NCBI GenBank assembly: GCA_000403475.2
Contig: KE159796.1
Span: forward strand, 839,736 to 903,735
Origin: Lachnospiraceae bacterium MD308
Lineage (GTDB): Bacteria; Bacillota; Clostridia; Lachnospirales; Lachnospiraceae
Direction: 5' to 3'
DNA: 64,000 nucleotides
The notes under the pieces are model-generated. The model saw only the letters and a program-made list of their open reading frames with translations, made no database searches and had not been told where the DNA came from. The translations under genes and the position numbers were made by a program. Numbering within the stretch: the stretch's first letter is position 1; every line of letters starts with the position of its first letter. This document shows positions 1-8,525 of the stretch, one piece after another.

Positions 1-449
1 CGGAGGTTGGCCCGTATGCTCCGAAGATTATCCAGATGCAGATTGACCCGCAGAAGATTGGAGACGTGGTAGGCCAGCGTGGCAAGACGATCAATGCAAT
101 CATCGAACAGACGGGTGTCAAGATCGATATTACAGATGACGGCAGTGTATCCATCTGCGGAACAGATGCAGCCATGATGGATGAGGCGAAAAAGCTTATT
201 TATATTATTGTCACAGATTTTGAAGCGGGACAGGTATTAGAAGGAAAGGTTGTCAGCATCAAAGAATTCGGCGCGTTTATCGAATTTGCTCCAGGAAAGG
301 AAGGCATGGTTCATATTTCTAAACTCTCAAGAGAGAGAGTAAACCATGTGGAGGATGTCCTTACTCTTGGCGACAAGGTGAAGGTCGTATGCCTTGGCAA
401 AGATAAGATGGGAAGATTTTCTTTCAGCATCAAAGATGTAGCAGAATAA
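1..449 (+). CDS. pnp: Polyribonucleotide nucleotidyltransferase (PNPase), C-terminal part
   Basis: The reading frame is open from the window edge (codons from base 3) and ends at TAA 447-449, so only the last 148 residues are visible. They hold the KH domain (IGxxG-type loop, seen as VVGQRGKTINAI) followed by an S1 RNA-binding domain (LEGKVVSIKEFGAFIEF, then EGMVHISKLS). This KH-S1 order is the standard C-terminus of PNPase, the phosphorolytic 3'-5' exoribonuclease that degrades mRNA in the cytoplasm. The two catalytic RNase PH domains lie outside the window. A strong terminator follows, so it is probably the last gene of its unit. Confidence 0.95.
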   Translation, partial: EVGPYAPKIIQMQIDPQKIGDVVGQRGKTINAIIEQTGVKIDITDDGSVSICGTDAAMMDEAKKLIYIIVTDFEAGQVLEGKVVSIKEFGAFIEFAPGKEGMVHISKLSRERVNHVEDVLTLGDKVKVVCLGKDKMGRFSFSIKDVAE

Positions 450-467
450 AATAATATTATTTTTACG

Positions 468-498
468 AAGCCGGCAGGGAATGACTCTGCCGGCTTTT
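468..498 (+). terminator. Intrinsic terminator after pnp
   Basis: AAGCCGGCAG (468-477) pairs perfectly with CTGCCGGCTT (487-496) across a 9-nt loop and is followed by T residues. It separates pnp from the sporulation operon. Confidence 0.9.
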
Positions 499-518
499 TA
501 TGTACTTTTATTTTCCTG

Positions 519-546
519 TAATAAATTACATCTCTGTACATATATT
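519..546 (+). promoter_or_regulatory. Candidate sigma-E promoter of the spoIIIA operon
   Basis: TAATAAA (519-525) and CATATATT (539-546), 13 bases apart, resemble the sigma-E -35 (KMATATT-like) and -10 (CATACAAT-like) elements. The match is imperfect, 5 of 7 and 6 of 8. The placement just upstream of spoIIIAA fits, since in Bacillus subtilis the spoIIIA operon is a mother-cell sigma-E operon. No good sigma-A promoter was seen here. Confidence 0.4.
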
Positions 547-567
547 GAGTTAAAGAGGTGGACAAAG

Positions 568-1479
568 ATGTTAGAAAACAGGATGATCAGTTTATTGCCG
601 AGAAATATCCGCAGAATGTTAGAAAAGGAGATTATAGATGTCAGGGAGCTCCAGGAAATCCGGCTTCGGGCGGGAAAGCCTTTGATGTTCATATATAATG
701 GCGAGGAAATTATACCGAAGGCAGAAAAAGGAAAAGGATATATTGTCGCAAAAGAAGAAATTGATGAGATGGTGGAATATGTCAGCAACTATTCACTGTA
801 TGCATTTGCGGAAGAGATGAAGCAGGGATTTATCACGGTCGGCGGAGGGCATCGGGTCGGTATGGCGGGACAGGCAATTATAGAGAACGGAAAGGTGAGG
901 AATCTTCGGTATGTCACATCGTTAAATATCCGGATGTCCCATGAGATAACCGGCTGCGGGGACAAGATATTCCCTTATATTACAAAGTGCCAGCGTCCCC
1001 TGCATACGCTTCTTGTATCTCCGCCGGGGTGCGGAAAGACTACGCTTCTTCGGGACATCGTCCGGCAGATTTCCGACGGGAATGTATTCACCAGGCCGAT
1101 GACGGTGGGGGTCGTGGATGAGCGTTCGGAAATTGCAGGGTGTTATCACGGGATTCCGCAGAATAATCTTGGAATCCGCACAGATGTTATGGACGCCTGC
1201 CCAAAGGCAGAGGGTATGCTTATGATGATCCGCTCCATGCGGCCTCAGGTATTGGCGGTGGACGAGATTGGTGAAGCAGAAGATGTACAGGCTATTTCTT
1301 ATGCCATGCACTGCGGGTGCAAGATGCTTGCGACGGCTCATGGGGAATCTATGGAGGAGCTGGAAAAGAAACCTGTATTCTCCCGCATGATAGAGGAAAA
1401 AAGATTTGAGAGGTATGTAATTCTAAAAAAAAGAGGAGAGATTGAGGCCGTTTTCGACGGGGATCGAAGGAGGATGTGA
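568..1479 (+). CDS. spoIIIAA: Stage III sporulation protein AA (ATPase)
   Basis: The 303-residue protein is the secretion-ATPase-like subunit of the SpoIIIA-SpoIIQ channel that links mother cell and forespore. A Walker A motif (PPGCGKTTLLRD) lies near residue 150, followed by VVDERSEIAG and the acidic stretch LAVDEIGEAED expected of this AAA/type II-secretion-like ATPase. The reading frame extends upstream to 481, but that part overlaps the pnp terminator. ATG 568 has a purine-rich site (AAAGAGGTGG) 5-8 bases upstream and gives the family's normal length. It is the first gene of an eight-gene operon. Confidence 0.95.
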   Translation: MLENRMISLLPRNIRRMLEKEIIDVRELQEIRLRAGKPLMFIYNGEEIIPKAEKGKGYIVAKEEIDEMVEYVSNYSLYAFAEEMKQGFITVGGGHRVGMAGQAIIENGKVRNLRYVTSLNIRMSHEITGCGDKIFPYITKCQRPLHTLLVSPPGCGKTTLLRDIVRQISDGNVFTRPMTVGVVDERSEIAGCYHGIPQNNLGIRTDVMDACPKAEGMLMMIRSMRPQVLAVDEIGEAEDVQAISYAMHCGCKMLATAHGESMEELEKKPVFSRMIEEKRFERYVILKKRGEIEAVFDGDRRRM

Positions 1480-1480
1480 A

Positions 1481-2002
1481 ATGCTTTTGAAAATATCCGG
1501 CTGCCTGCTCGTTATAGCCGCCACGACGCTTACCGGAATCACCCGGGCGGATAAGATACAGGAACAGTACCGGCAGATGCGTGTTCTGCAGAGATTGCTG
1601 TATATGTTAGAGAGCGAGATCCGGTATGCACATACACACCTTGGAGAGATATTTCTTCGGGTATCCAGGCGCGTAAAGGAACCCTACAGAGATTGGCTTC
1701 TGTCTATGGAGAAGAGGATGGGCCAGACAGACTCGGGAACTTTTGAAACGATATGGAGACAGGCCGTGACAGCGAATCTAAGCAGCAGCGGACTTCCGGC
1801 CAGGGAGGTTGAAAGGCTCAGCCAGCTTGGGGCGCAGCTTGGAGTCATGGACTTGGAATTGCAGCTTCGGGTGTTGTCTTTGTACCAGGAACAATTAAGT
1901 CTTAATATGGAAGAGGTGCGTCAGGAGATGCGGACAAAGATAAGGTTATGCCATTGCCTGGGGGTGATGGGCGGGCTTCTGGTGGCTGTACTGTTGCTTT
2001 AG
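1481..2002 (+). CDS. spoIIIAB: Stage III sporulation protein AB
   Basis: This 173-residue membrane protein has an N-terminal hydrophobic segment (LLKISGCLLVIAATTL), a long amphipathic middle (residues about 20-140) and a C-terminal hydrophobic segment (GVMGGLLVAVLLL). That is the layout of SpoIIIAB, which resembles the GspF-type inner-membrane subunit of secretion systems. ATG 1481 lies one base after the spoIIIAA stop and 7 bases after AAGGAGG (1467-1473). An upstream in-frame ATG at 1442 inside spoIIIAA is less likely. Confidence 0.92.
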   Translation: MLLKISGCLLVIAATTLTGITRADKIQEQYRQMRVLQRLLYMLESEIRYAHTHLGEIFLRVSRRVKEPYRDWLLSMEKRMGQTDSGTFETIWRQAVTANLSSSGLPAREVERLSQLGAQLGVMDLELQLRVLSLYQEQLSLNMEEVRQEMRTKIRLCHCLGVMGGLLVAVLLL

Positions 2003-2049
2003 AGACAGGATGCCGGAACAAAAACAGGGATTTTATAAGGAGGCAGAAG

Positions 2050-2244
2050 ATGAGTGTAAATCTGATTTTTAAAATAGCGGCGGTCGGAATTCTGGTATCT
2101 GTACTGAGCCAGGTGCTAAAGCACAGCGGCAGAGAGGAACAGGCTTTTTTAACCAGCCTTGCGGGACTTTTGCTTGTGCTGTTTTGGATTGTTCCTTATA
2201 TTTATGATTTGTTTGAAGATATACGGCGGCTGTTTTCCTTGTGA
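2050..2244 (+). CDS. spoIIIAC: Stage III sporulation protein AC
   Basis: This 64-residue protein consists of two hydrophobic segments joined by a short polar loop (KHSGREEQ), the pattern of SpoIIIAC. It acts as a small membrane subunit of the mother cell to forespore channel. The start ATG 2050 is preceded by AAGGAGGC at 2038-2045, whereas the longer open frame back to 1948 runs inside spoIIIAB. It sits between spoIIIAB and spoIIIAD as in other endospore formers. Confidence 0.92.
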   Translation: MSVNLIFKIAAVGILVSVLSQVLKHSGREEQAFLTSLAGLLLVLFWIVPYIYDLFEDIRRLFSL

Positions 2245-2303
2245 ATTTGGCGGCATAAAAAATATTTGTAAAGATATTCGGCATAGAAAGGAGATGGGGG
2301 ACA

Positions 2304-2690
2304 ATGAGTATGCTGCAGGCAGGGATTATCGGCGTGGCGGGGGCACTTTTAGCTGTGCAGTTTAAGAGCGGCAAAGCGGAGTATGGTATTTATATCAGCA
2401 TCGCCCTCAGTCTGTTGATTTTCTTTGGCATTCTTGGACACTTGGAGGCGATTATAAGCATGGTTCAAACGATTGGGGCCTATATCAGTATGGATACCGT
2501 TTATATTGGAACGCTTCTTAAAATGCTCGGCATTACATATATTGCAGAGTTTTCCTCTAATATTTGTAAAGATGCCGGGTATCAGACAATTGCAGGGCAG
2601 ATTGAGATCTTCGGCAAGCTGGCAGTTTTGGTTCTGAGCCTTCCGATTCTTATGGCCCTTTTGGATGCTGTGAAAGGTTTTTTATCATGA
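2304..2690 (+). CDS. spoIIIAD: Stage III sporulation protein AD
   Basis: This is a 128-residue hydrophobic protein with at least three membrane segments. It carries the conserved stretch KMLGITYIAEFSSNICKDAG followed by a GQIEIFGK-like segment typical of SpoIIIAD. It is a membrane component of the SpoIIIA channel. A ribosome site (AAGGAGAT) lies at 2288-2295. The stop overlaps the start of spoIIIAE by four bases (ATGA), which suggests coupled translation. Confidence 0.94.
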   Translation: MSMLQAGIIGVAGALLAVQFKSGKAEYGIYISIALSLLIFFGILGHLEAIISMVQTIGAYISMDTVYIGTLLKMLGITYIAEFSSNICKDAGYQTIAGQIEIFGKLAVLVLSLPILMALLDAVKGFLS

Positions 2691-3850
2691 ACGGGCTGGC
2701 AAAAATGCTTCTGGCAGTATTCCTGGGAGTAAGTCTGACAATATTTTCAGCGGAAATGAGGGCGGAAGCGAAGGAAGAAGAGGATGAGGAGCTTTTTGCT
2801 GCCAGGGCAATCTTAGAACAGTTCGACTACAGAGATGTGGATACGGCATTAAAAAGCATGTTTCCAGAAGAACAGATTGGATTTAGAGATACGGTATGCG
2901 CCATAATCTCCGGAGAACAGGAATGTACGGTGCGGGTTCTCAGACAGTTGATTCTCGGACAGATTACTTATGCGTTTGACGTAAGTCGTGAGAACCTTGT
3001 CCATATATTGATCATTGCGGTGATTGCGGCTGTGTTCCACAACTTTTCTACAGTTTTTAAAAACCGTCAGATATGCGAGATTAGTTTTTACGTATTATAT
3101 TTACTCCTAATTGCCCTTTGTCTTAGCTCCTTTCAGATTGTAATCGACTGGGTGAGCGAAGGGGTGGAAAGCCTGACAGGATTTATGACTGTATTCTGCC
3201 CGATTTATTTCCTGGCGGTTTCATTAGCAAAGGGGAGTGTGACTGCTGTTGCATTTTATAATCTGGTGTTGTTTTTTATCTATATCATAGAGGTTGTAAT
3301 TGTATATTTTTTGCTGCCGGTCATCCATATTTACATTATGGTGAAGGTATTAGATTTTCTGTCATCTCAGGAATATTTAAGTAAATTCGCGGAACTTATC
3401 GAGGTTGCAGTCTCCTGGCTTTTAAAAACTCTGGTCGCATGTGTCATAGGAGTCAATGTGGTACAAGGGATGATAAGCCCTGCCATCGATACAGTAAAGA
3501 GGAGTGCAGTTACACGGACAGCAGAAGCGCTTCCGGGGGTGGGAGATGCGGTGGGCGGTGTCGCAGAGGTCGTTGTAGGAACGGCGGTTCTGGTGAAAAA
3601 CGGAATCGGGACTGTTGGGATGATTGTCTGTCTGTCGCTTTGCATCGTCCCGCTTGCGCAGATGGCAGCGATCGCGCTCATGTATAAGCTGGCTGCGGCA
3701 GTGATTCAGCCGGTTTCGGACAAGCGGATTGTCGGCTGTGTAGAGTGTGTCGGAGACGGATGCCGCCTGCTGATGCGGGTCATCTTTACAGTAGGGCTTT
3801 TATTTCTTTTGACAATTGTTATTGTTTCTTATGTAACAAGTAATATATAA
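2687..3850 (+). CDS. spoIIIAE: Stage III sporulation protein AE
   Basis: This 387-residue polytopic membrane protein has an N-terminal signal-like hydrophobic segment and an extracytoplasmic acidic stretch (residues 25-110). About eight hydrophobic segments follow. The glycine/valine-rich loop (PGVGDAVGGVAEVVVGTAVL, around 280-300) is characteristic of SpoIIIAE, the large membrane subunit of the channel. It overlaps spoIIIAD by four bases and is 10 bases from spoIIIAF. Confidence 0.94.
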   Translation: MNGLAKMLLAVFLGVSLTIFSAEMRAEAKEEEDEELFAARAILEQFDYRDVDTALKSMFPEEQIGFRDTVCAIISGEQECTVRVLRQLILGQITYAFDVSRENLVHILIIAVIAAVFHNFSTVFKNRQICEISFYVLYLLLIALCLSSFQIVIDWVSEGVESLTGFMTVFCPIYFLAVSLAKGSVTAVAFYNLVLFFIYIIEVVIVYFLLPVIHIYIMVKVLDFLSSQEYLSKFAELIEVAVSWLLKTLVACVIGVNVVQGMISPAIDTVKRSAVTRTAEALPGVGDAVGGVAEVVVGTAVLVKNGIGTVGMIVCLSLCIVPLAQMAAIALMYKLAAAVIQPVSDKRIVGCVECVGDGCRLLMRVIFTVGLLFLLTIVIVSYVTSNI

Positions 3851-3860
3851 GGGGGTTGTA

Positions 3861-4253
3861 ATGTTTCAGTATCTTTATGAATGGACACAGAATCTCGCTT
3901 TTTATATCGTGTTAATCACAGCGGTGCTTCATGCAGTTCCGGATTCGGGATACAAAAAATACATTCGCTTCTTTACGGGGATGGTGTTGATCTTGATGAT
4001 GGTTACTCCGATTTTTCGTATTTTTGGAAAAGACAGTCAGATTATGAATTTCTATAAAAGCAGAGAGTACGAGACAAAACTTAGGGAAATTGAAAATGCG
4101 TCGGATTATTTTAAAGATTTTGATTCCGCAGACATTTTAAAGGAAGCAGAAGAAAGTACAGGAGAACAGGACATTAACGATATCAGGGTGGAGGAGATTC
4201 AGATTGAGGGAGAAAAAGAAACTGACAGACATACTGAAAGCGAGAAAGATTAA
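3861..4253 (+). CDS. spoIIIAF: Stage III sporulation protein AF
   Basis: The 130-residue protein has two N-terminal membrane segments (residues about 8-25 and 36-53) and a charged C-terminal domain, as in SpoIIIAF, a channel subunit with a ring-building-motif-like soluble domain. The start follows a GGGGG ribosome site. Its last 50 bases overlap the spoIIIAG start, and the spoIIIAG ribosome site lies inside this gene. Confidence 0.9.
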   Translation: MFQYLYEWTQNLAFYIVLITAVLHAVPDSGYKKYIRFFTGMVLILMMVTPIFRIFGKDSQIMNFYKSREYETKLREIENASDYFKDFDSADILKEAEESTGEQDINDIRVEEIQIEGEKETDRHTESEKD

Positions 4254-4827
4254 AAAAGATCAGATTGTGATTCTGTTTCTGACAGGCGTACTTCTCTTGG
4301 TTATTGCCCTGCCGGAGCGAAAGACAGGGCAGGAGGATACCGCAGAGTTTGATGCGGGAGAGACGGACACCGCATTATCTGAAGATATGACAGAGCGGGA
4401 ATATGTCTCTTATATGGAACGGCACCTGGAAGGGATTCTTTCCCAGATGAAGGGAGTCGGGGATGTGACTGTTATGATTACGCTTAAAGAGTCTGCCGAA
4501 AAGGTGGTAGAGAAGGATGTAGAGTTCTCCGGTGAATCGGTGAGCGAAGAGGACAGCCAGGGAGGAGTCCGAAAAACAGAGAATGAGAGCCGCGGTGAGA
4601 CGACCATTTACTTTGGAAACGGAGGTTCGGGAGGACTTAGGGGAAGCAGTTTTGAAGGCGCTGAACAAAACCCGTACGTCCGCAAAAAACGTACTCCGAG
4701 GGTAGAGGGGGTGGTAGTAGTGGCGAACGGCGGGGACGATGCAGTTGTAATTCAGAATATAACTGAGTCAGTTCAGGCATTATTTGGAATAGACACGCAT
4801 AAGATTAGGATAGTAAAGAAAGAATGA
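4204..4827 (+). CDS. spoIIIAG: Stage III sporulation protein AG
   Basis: The 207-residue protein has one N-terminal membrane anchor (VILFLTGVLLLVIALP), an acidic linker and a C-terminal ring-building domain. The segments EGILSQMKGVGDVTVMITL and RVEGVVVVANGGDDA are diagnostic. It forms the large ring of the channel in the intermembrane space. The start is taken as TTG 4204 because GGAGGAG (4190-4196) sits exactly 7 bases upstream and no suitable ATG exists. The resulting 50-base overlap with spoIIIAF is unusual but well supported. Confidence 0.92.
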   Translation: MREKKKLTDILKARKIKKDQIVILFLTGVLLLVIALPERKTGQEDTAEFDAGETDTALSEDMTEREYVSYMERHLEGILSQMKGVGDVTVMITLKESAEKVVEKDVEFSGESVSEEDSQGGVRKTENESRGETTIYFGNGGSGGLRGSSFEGAEQNPYVRKKRTPRVEGVVVVANGGDDAVVIQNITESVQALFGIDTHKIRIVKKE

Positions 4828-4850
4828 AACGCATAGTAAGAGGAGGAAAT

Positions 4851-5495
4851 ATGGTGAAAAAAATGTTTAAGAAGAATCAGATGATCATTGCTGCGTTGGC
4901 GGTGATGATTGCTGCGGCGGGGTATCTGAACTATTCGGGGAGGCTGTTTGGCGATAAAGAAGAGGCGCAGCAGATGAACGCAGAGCTTGCAAATCAGGAA
5001 TTGCTTGATATTTCAGAGGAAGATCTGGCCAGTGCATCCGATGAGATTAAGAGCCAGGACAGCGATTCGGAAGGGAAAGAGGACGGCTCTGTGGAGGGGA
5101 CTCCGGGGGAAGCAGTTTTGACCAGCGGTGAAGCCAGCGCTGTTGTCGCCGAAGCGAAGATGACAAGGGAGCAGATTCGTGCGAAAAACAAAGAAACCTT
5201 GCAGCAGATTATCGATAACAAGGAATTAAGCGATAAGCAGAAAAAAGATGCGGTATCACAGATGGTTAAGATGACAGAATTGTCTGAAAAGGAAGCGGCA
5301 GCCGAAACCTTGCTGGCATCGAAAGGTTTCAATGATGCAGTTGTAAGTATTGCAGATGAATCCGCAGATGTAGTGGTCAACGCCAAGGAGCTTACAGAGG
5401 CAAACCGGGCGCAGATTACAGACATCGTCACGAGAAAGACGGGAGTGTCAGCGGAAAATGTAGTGATCAATCCAATCAATGAAGGGGAGAAGTGA
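4851..5495 (+). CDS. spoIIIAH: Stage III sporulation protein AH
   Basis: The 214-residue protein has a single N-terminal membrane segment (MIIAALAVMIAAAGYL), a low-complexity acidic/serine linker to about residue 100, and a C-terminal domain ending in VTRKTGVSAENVVINPI. This is the SpoIIIAH ring domain, which docks with forespore SpoIIQ. AGGAGG at 4841-4846 favours ATG 4851 over the upstream ATG 4824 that overlaps the spoIIIAG stop. It is the last gene of the operon and a terminator follows at once. Confidence 0.92.
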   Translation: MVKKMFKKNQMIIAALAVMIAAAGYLNYSGRLFGDKEEAQQMNAELANQELLDISEEDLASASDEIKSQDSDSEGKEDGSVEGTPGEAVLTSGEASAVVAEAKMTREQIRAKNKETLQQIIDNKELSDKQKKDAVSQMVKMTELSEKEAAAETLLASKGFNDAVVSIADESADVVVNAKELTEANRAQITDIVTRKTGVSAENVVINPINEGEK

Positions 5496-5511
5496 TAGGC
5501 TTCTCCTTTTT
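5486..5511 (+). terminator. Terminator of the spoIIIA operon
   Basis: GGAGAAG (5486-5492) pairs with CTTCTCC (5500-5506) and runs into TTTT. The 5' arm overlaps the stop codon region of spoIIIAH. Confidence 0.85.
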
Positions 5512-5639
5512 GGTTTGAACAGTAATATTTAAAATGACAGCTTGGCATTTGCAAGATTATTGTGATAAAATTAAAATACAGCTGGAAAAATTGAACAGAA
5601 AATGAGAAAACTGTAAATCAGTTATAAACGGAGGTCAAT

Positions 5640-6740
5640 ATGAGTACACTTTCTACAAAAGATAATATCATGAATGAATATACACAGAAAAGAGGATTGT
5701 ATGAACATCTAAGTGCCTCTGTACTTCAAATTACAGAAGGTTTGATGAAGAAAGAAGGAATCAAATACGCATCCGCAATGTTTCGAATCAAAGACTCAGG
5801 AAGTCTTTCTGAAAAAATCCATCGAAAGGGTGACAAATATAAATCTTTGTCCGACATCACAGATATCGGCGGCGTCCGCATCATCACTTATTATGCCGAT
5901 GATGTAGACCGGGTTGCAGAGCTTATTGAGCGGGAATTTAAGGTGGACAAAGAAAACAGTATCGATAAGAGAAAGACACTTGAACCGAATGTCTTCGGTT
6001 ATCTTTCTTTGCACTATGTAATTTGTCTTGACGACAGGAGAGCCGCATTGCCAGAATATGAAAATCTGGAAGATTTGAAAATAGAAGTGCAGATTCGTTC
6101 AATCCTGCAGCATTCCTGGGCAGAGATGGAGCATGATATGGGATACAAAAGCAACATTGAAGTACCGAAAGAAATTGTGCGGGATTTTTCACGATTGGCG
6201 GGATTGCTGGAAATTGCCGACAAAGAGTTTCAGGAAATCAGACAGAAGATTTCGAACTATAAAAGAGAGGTCTCCGAAAAAATACGAAAAGAAGAACAAG
6301 ATGAAGAAATCAAGCTGGACGCGGTGTCCTTGCAGATTTTGCTCGAAACAGACAAGGACGTTCTTGCGTTGAATCAGGCAATTGCAGATGGTACAGGAAA
6401 TATAATAGACCTTAATGGAGCGTATAGTCAGGAAATTCTAAATTATTGCCAATGGCTTGGAATTACGACGGTGGGGGATATAAAACGGTTATTAGAGCAG
6501 AAGACGGATTTGGCGCTCGGCCTTGCGAAGGGAATTTTAAAAGAAAATGATGATGGGGTTGTCGGAAAGACAATAGGTCTGTTTTATTTGTGCTATGCTA
6601 AACTATTGACAGAATGTCCGGAAGAGAGATGGGTCGATTATTTTATAGAAAACAATATTGGAATCGCGGATGAAAATTTAGACTTTGTTGAGGAATTGTC
6701 TGAACTATATAAAAAGTTCCGAGAAGAAAAAGAGCGATAA
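5640..6740 (+). CDS. RelA/SpoT-domain (p)ppGpp synthetase-like protein
   Basis: The 366-residue protein contains a RelA/SpoT nucleotidyltransferase domain (residues about 40-165). The conserved DIGGVR (residues 75-80), GYLSLH (120-125) and EVQIRS (149-154) stretches are present, so the synthetase active site looks intact. There is no N-terminal HD hydrolase and no TGS/ACT region. It therefore belongs with the small alarmone synthetases, although the C-terminal 200 residues (helical, charged, ending in KKFREEKER) make it longer than typical members of about 210-260 residues. The expected reaction is pyrophosphate transfer from ATP to GDP/GTP. The start has AACGGAGGTC upstream. It is monocistronic between the spoIIIA terminator and the prfC promoter. 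Confidence 0.82.
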   Translation: MSTLSTKDNIMNEYTQKRGLYEHLSASVLQITEGLMKKEGIKYASAMFRIKDSGSLSEKIHRKGDKYKSLSDITDIGGVRIITYYADDVDRVAELIEREFKVDKENSIDKRKTLEPNVFGYLSLHYVICLDDRRAALPEYENLEDLKIEVQIRSILQHSWAEMEHDMGYKSNIEVPKEIVRDFSRLAGLLEIADKEFQEIRQKISNYKREVSEKIRKEEQDEEIKLDAVSLQILLETDKDVLALNQAIADGTGNIIDLNGAYSQEILNYCQWLGITTVGDIKRLLEQKTDLALGLAKGILKENDDGVVGKTIGLFYLCYAKLLTECPEERWVDYFIENNIGIADENLDFVEELSELYKKFREEKER

Positions 6741-6773
6741 GGAAGCAGGAGACATTATAAATTTAATCACAGA

Positions 6774-6802
6774 TTGTAAAACAGGAATGATTTTGTTATA
6801 AT
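6774..6802 (+). promoter_or_regulatory. Sigma-A promoter of prfC
   Basis: TTGTAA (6774-6779), a 17-base spacer, and the perfect -10 TATAAT (6797-6802), 46 bases before the prfC start. Confidence 0.8.
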
Positions 6803-6847
6803 GTGGCTTGAACTTTCAACAGGAATAATAAAACAGGAGTATGATAT

Positions 6848-8449
6848 ATGTCACAACTATCAAAAGAAGTAAAAGAACAGATTGAAAAGAGAAGAACTTT
6901 CGCCATTATCTCTCACCCGGATGCAGGTAAGACAACTCTGACAGAAAAGTTTTTGCTCTACGGCGGAGCGATTAATCTTGCGGGGAGCGTGAAAGGGAAG
7001 GCTACGGCCAGACATGCCGTGTCTGACTGGATGGAAATCGAGAAAGAGAGAGGTATCTCAGTGACGTCCTCGGTGTTACAGTTTAACTACGGCGGTTACT
7101 GTATCAACATCTTAGATACCCCGGGGCATCAGGATTTCTCGGAGGATACGTACCGGACGCTGATGGCGGCGGATTCGGCGGTTATGGTGATTGACGCTTC
7201 GAAAGGCGTGGAGGCGCAGACAAGGAAGTTATTCAAAGTATGCACCATGCGCCATATTCCGATTTTTACTTTTATCAATAAGATGGACAGAGAAGCCCTT
7301 GACACTTTTGAACTTTTAGATGATATTGAAAGTGAGCTTGGCATTGCTACCTGTCCGGTAAACTGGCCCATTGGTTCCGGCAAGGAGTTCCGGGGAGTAT
7401 ATGACAGGGAGACGAAAACAGTAGAACTTTTTTCCGAAACCCATAAAGGCACGACACAGGGAGAGGTTCGCAAAGTGGCGCTGGATGATTCCGAGATGGA
7501 TACACTGATCTTGCCGGAGCAGAAGGAAAAGCTTTTGGAGGAAATCGAGCTGCAGGACGGCGCCGGGGCGGAGTTTGACCAGGAGCTTGTCAGCAGGGGA
7601 GAACTGTCGCCGGTATTTTTCGGTTCGGCCCTCACCAACTTTGGCGTGGAGACATTTTTAAAACATTTCCTTTCTATGACTACGTCTCCTTTGCCGAGGA
7701 TGTCAGATAAGGGCAGGATAGACCCTATGGAGGAGCCGGATTTTTCGGCTTTCGTATTCAAGATACAGGCGAATATGAATAAGGCACACCGGGACCGAAT
7801 CGCGTTTATGCGGATTTGTTCCGGGGAATTTGAGGCAGGTATGGATGTGTACCATATGCAGGGCGGCAAAAAGGTGCGCTTATCGCAGCCCCAGCAGTTG
7901 ATGGCCAAGGAGAGAAAGATTGTGGAGAAAGCTTACGGCGGGGATATCATCGGTGTATTTGACCCGGGGATCTTCTCCATCGGGGATACGCTGACGGCTT
8001 CGGGAGACCGCTTTTCCTACGAGGGTATTCCGACTTTTGCGCCGGAGCACTTTGCAAGGGTCAGACAGCTTGACACTATGAAGCGCAAGCAGTTTGTGAA
8101 GGGAATTAATCAGATTGCACAGGAGGGCGCCATCCAGATTTTCCAGGAGTACAATACAGGTATGGAAGAGATTATTGTCGGCGTGGTAGGCGTGCTGCAG
8201 TTTGACGTCCTAAAATACCGTCTGGAAAACGAATATAATGTAGAGATTCGGATGGATAACCTTCCTTATGAATATATACGCTGGATTGGCAATGAGGATA
8301 TCAATCTCGACAAACTGACAGGAACTTCGGATATGAAGAAAGTGAAAGACTTGAAAGGCAGGCCGCTTCTCTTATTTGTCAATGAATGGAGCATCCGCAT
8401 GACCCAGGAAAGAAATGACGGGCTTATCCTGACAGAGTTCGCAAGGTAG
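6848..8449 (+). CDS. prfC: Peptide chain release factor 3
   Basis: A 533-residue translational GTPase. The G1 P-loop HPDAGKTTLTEK, the RGISVTSSV switch, G3 DTPGHQDFSEDTYR and G4 NKMDR are all present. The insertion and C-terminal domain ending in RNDGLILTEFAR identify RF3 rather than EF-G or LepA. RF3 recycles RF1 and RF2 from the ribosome after peptide release. The length is normal for the family. It has its own promoter, and the downstream Asp23 gene also has one. Confidence 0.96.
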   Translation: MSQLSKEVKEQIEKRRTFAIISHPDAGKTTLTEKFLLYGGAINLAGSVKGKATARHAVSDWMEIEKERGISVTSSVLQFNYGGYCINILDTPGHQDFSEDTYRTLMAADSAVMVIDASKGVEAQTRKLFKVCTMRHIPIFTFINKMDREALDTFELLDDIESELGIATCPVNWPIGSGKEFRGVYDRETKTVELFSETHKGTTQGEVRKVALDDSEMDTLILPEQKEKLLEEIELQDGAGAEFDQELVSRGELSPVFFGSALTNFGVETFLKHFLSMTTSPLPRMSDKGRIDPMEEPDFSAFVFKIQANMNKAHRDRIAFMRICSGEFEAGMDVYHMQGGKKVRLSQPQQLMAKERKIVEKAYGGDIIGVFDPGIFSIGDTLTASGDRFSYEGIPTFAPEHFARVRQLDTMKRKQFVKGINQIAQEGAIQIFQEYNTGMEEIIVGVVGVLQFDVLKYRLENEYNVEIRMDNLPYEYIRWIGNEDINLDKLTGTSDMKKVKDLKGRPLLLFVNEWSIRMTQERNDGLILTEFAR

Positions 8450-8460
8450 GGAAAAACCCT

Positions 8461-8488
8461 TTGCAAAAGACCAGAAATTTGTTATAAT
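8461..8488 (+). promoter_or_regulatory. Sigma-A promoter of the asp23-nusB operon
   Basis: TTGCAA (8461-8466), 16-base spacer, perfect TATAAT (8483-8488). It likely drives the Asp23-nusB-xse-isp-dxs group. Confidence 0.75.
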
Positions 8489-8525
8489 GAAAAACATGTA
8501 AAACCAGACTAGGAGGTTTCGTGAT

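Noticed and set aside
7129-7908. 259-residue ORF on the minus strand opposite prfC
   Set aside because: Serine-rich antisense shadow of a conserved GTPase gene.
8431-8470. Possible terminator after prfC
   Set aside because: The GCAAGG/CCCTTTGC pairing is bulged and not followed by T residues; it overlaps the next promoter.
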